Source: Sphingobacteriales bacterium (GTDB taxonomy: Bacteria; Bacteroidota; Bacteroidia; Sphingobacteriales; Sphingobacteriaceae). Taken from it: a stretch of DNA of 39,571 nt. Of this stretch, positions 37,974 to 39,571 are shown piece by piece. The translations under genes and the position numbers were made by a program. Positions within the stretch are counted from its first letter, which is position 1, and each line of letters opens with the position of its first letter. The DNA lies in contig JAAFJW010000010.1 of assembly GCA_013298995.1 (NCBI GenBank), positions 1 to 39,571 on the forward strand, read 5' to 3'. The notes under the pieces are model-generated. The model had not been told where the DNA came from and searched no databases. It worked only from the letters and a program-made list of their open reading frames with translations.

Positions 37974-38318
37974 ATGAAAAAAAGAATCCTAACCATTGCT
38001 AGTGCATTTATTATTGCAAGCGTATTGTTTTTTGCTTGTAAAAAAGAAAAAGTTGAAACTTGTGGAGCTGATTTAGTTGCTAGAGCTACCGCTTTTGAAA
38101 AAAAGGCTGATGCTTTTGAGAAAAAAGCTGATTCACCAACTGGTGTTACCACAGCAGAGTGTGCAGCATTAAAAACCGAGGCTTTAGGTTTAATTTCCGA
38201 AGTTAAAGATTGTTCACAAACATCTTCTGATAAAAAATTAATTGCCGAATTAGAGGGTCTAGCTGCCGAAATTAATTGCAGCAAATTAGAGGCTGTGAAA
38301 GCGGCGGTTGTAAAGTAA
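37974..38318 (+). CDS. Small putative lipoprotein with an internal 7-aa tandem repeat
   Basis: Lipobox-like SVLFFACKKEK; AFEKKAD AFEKKAD encoded by a 21-nt duplication (38091-38132). Confidence 0.7.
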   Translation: MKKRILTIASAFIIASVLFFACKKEKVETCGADLVARATAFEKKADAFEKKADSPTGVTTAECAALKTEALGLISEVKDCSQTSSDKKLIAELEGLAAEINCSKLEAVKAAVVK

Positions 38319-38376
38319 ATTATTGGCATGCTTGACATCAGTTTTATTTACTGAACAAAAAAAATTGAACAGTTAT

Positions 38377-38409
38377 AAAAAAGCAGGAATTTATTATTCC
38401 TGCTTTTTT
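38377..38409. terminator. Intrinsic terminator downstream of the small lipoprotein gene
   Basis: AAAAAAGCAGGAAT-TTATT-ATTCCTGCTTTTTT. Confidence 0.85.
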
Positions 38410-38652
38410 TGTTTTAAAATATATTACATCGGCTACTATTGCATCTTAAATTCAATTAATAAATGTAACAGAAAAATTTTAAGGATTGATAAAAATGGGG
38501 TTATAAGCGGTATAATCTCCCGAAAGGGGAAACTAATTTAAAAATATTTATTAAAAAAACAGTTTCGTAAAAATAGCATTTTACAATGCTTAAATTTGTT
38601 TCTAAAAACAATAGAATTAAATATATTTACAATCTAAAAATAGGCTATTCCC

Positions 38653-38751
38653 AAGGATATAGTTATTTGCGATGATCATATGCTTTTTTTTGAGTGGTTG
38701 AGTTATCCTTTAAAGGCATTTTTGAAACTAACAGTAGCCCAAACAGGGTAA
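38653..38751 (+). pseudogene. Truncated N-terminal fragment of a NarL/FixJ-type response regulator receiver domain
   Basis: In-frame KDIVICDDHMLFFEWLSYPLKAFLKLTVAQTG*; no ATG start; the acidic DD pair of receiver domains is present. Confidence 0.65.
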
Positions 38752-38783
38752 TAAAGTTAAAATTATTATACTTATAAAATTAA

Positions 38784-39545
38784 ATGTCCACACAAATACA
38801 AAAACTACACGATGTATGGCTTAATTACCGCAACAAAAGCGAGCAAAATACAGACCTACCACAAATTACTCTTGAAGATTTAAACAACGCCATTACAAGC
38901 ACCGGTCCATTTTATTTTTATGTAATTGATTTTGCCGACATGTCTCTATCGCATATTAGCCCATCTATTTACGATATACATCATTTTGAACAAGGTAAGG
39001 TTACATTTGATGATATATTAAACACGCTTCATCCTGATGATATTGATTTTCTTAGTAAAACCGAAGCTAGTATTGCTAAGTTTTTTTACGAAAACATTGG
39101 TGAAGAAAAGTTTTTGCATTATAAAATCAATTACTGCTTTCGTTTAAAAATGAGAAATGGAGAGTATGCTTTAATTAACCATCAAGCACTTATGCTTACT
39201 TTAGATAAAAGCGGAGGTTACGGTAAAGTGTTAAATATACATACCCGAATAGATCATATAACAAAATCTAATACTTATCAGTTTTCGCTTATTGGTTTAA
39301 ATGGAGAACCATCTTATATGAATTTAAGTAACGAAACTGCGTTTTTAAAAGAAACCGCTTTTAGTAAACGGGAAATAGAAATTTTAAGATTGGTAAGCAA
39401 TGGCAACAATAATAACGAAATAGCCGATAAGCTATTTATAAGCGAATTAACGGTAAAAAAACACCGTAAAAACATTTTACAAAAAGCCAATTGCAAAAAC
39501 ACTACGCAGTTGATTAAAAATTGTGTGTTGCAAGGGTTGATATAA
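38784..39545 (+). CDS. LuxR-family (GerE-type HTH) regulator with PAS-like N-terminus
   Basis: FSKREIEILRLVSNGNNNNEIADKLFISELTVKKHRKNILQKANCKNTTQLI. Confidence 0.9.
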   Translation: MSTQIQKLHDVWLNYRNKSEQNTDLPQITLEDLNNAITSTGPFYFYVIDFADMSLSHISPSIYDIHHFEQGKVTFDDILNTLHPDDIDFLSKTEASIAKFFYENIGEEKFLHYKINYCFRLKMRNGEYALINHQALMLTLDKSGGYGKVLNIHTRIDHITKSNTYQFSLIGLNGEPSYMNLSNETAFLKETAFSKREIEILRLVSNGNNNNEIADKLFISELTVKKHRKNILQKANCKNTTQLIKNCVLQGLI

Positions 39546-39571
39546 TGCGATTGTTTTTTAGAGCGAAACGC

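Noticed and set aside
38323-38541. 72-aa ORF after the small lipoprotein gene
   Set aside because: Spans a strong terminator hairpin (38377-38409); the translation has no family features.

Overview
The window reads as a Bacteroidota chromosome segment, judging by TAnnTTTG promoter-like boxes, type IX secretion (T9SS) sorting domains, PorP/SprF, a DUF3276 protein and low GC. Most of it is core metabolism and translation. This includes an IscA-like protein, a trpD-F-B-A cluster, ubiX, asnS, topA, mnmA, two ABC exporters and the str block rpsL-rpsG-fusA-rpsJ. Accessory patches are interleaved: three tandem Uma2-family genes, two large T9SS-sorted surface proteins with a PorP partner, intact and decayed toxin-antitoxin modules, and an OLD-like ATPase paired with a small TOPRIM-like/DUF4276-like partner. 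The strongest observations not in the ORF track are: (1) a trp attenuator upstream of trpD, with a 16-aa leader peptide MKINYTNISWWLCIKL carrying tandem Trp codons followed by a terminator hairpin; (2) a RhuM-family gene sitting between trpD and trpF where trpC would be expected; (3) three Uma2 copies at an exact 620-bp period, nearly identical except for one ~70-bp hypervariable cassette; (4) a HicA-like toxin reading frame cut by one in-frame TGA next to an intact HicB-like antitoxin; (5) a truncated response-regulator receiver fossil upstream of a LuxR-type gene; (6) several palindromic or tandem intergenic repeat families. All product calls come from reading motifs by eye; no database search was run.
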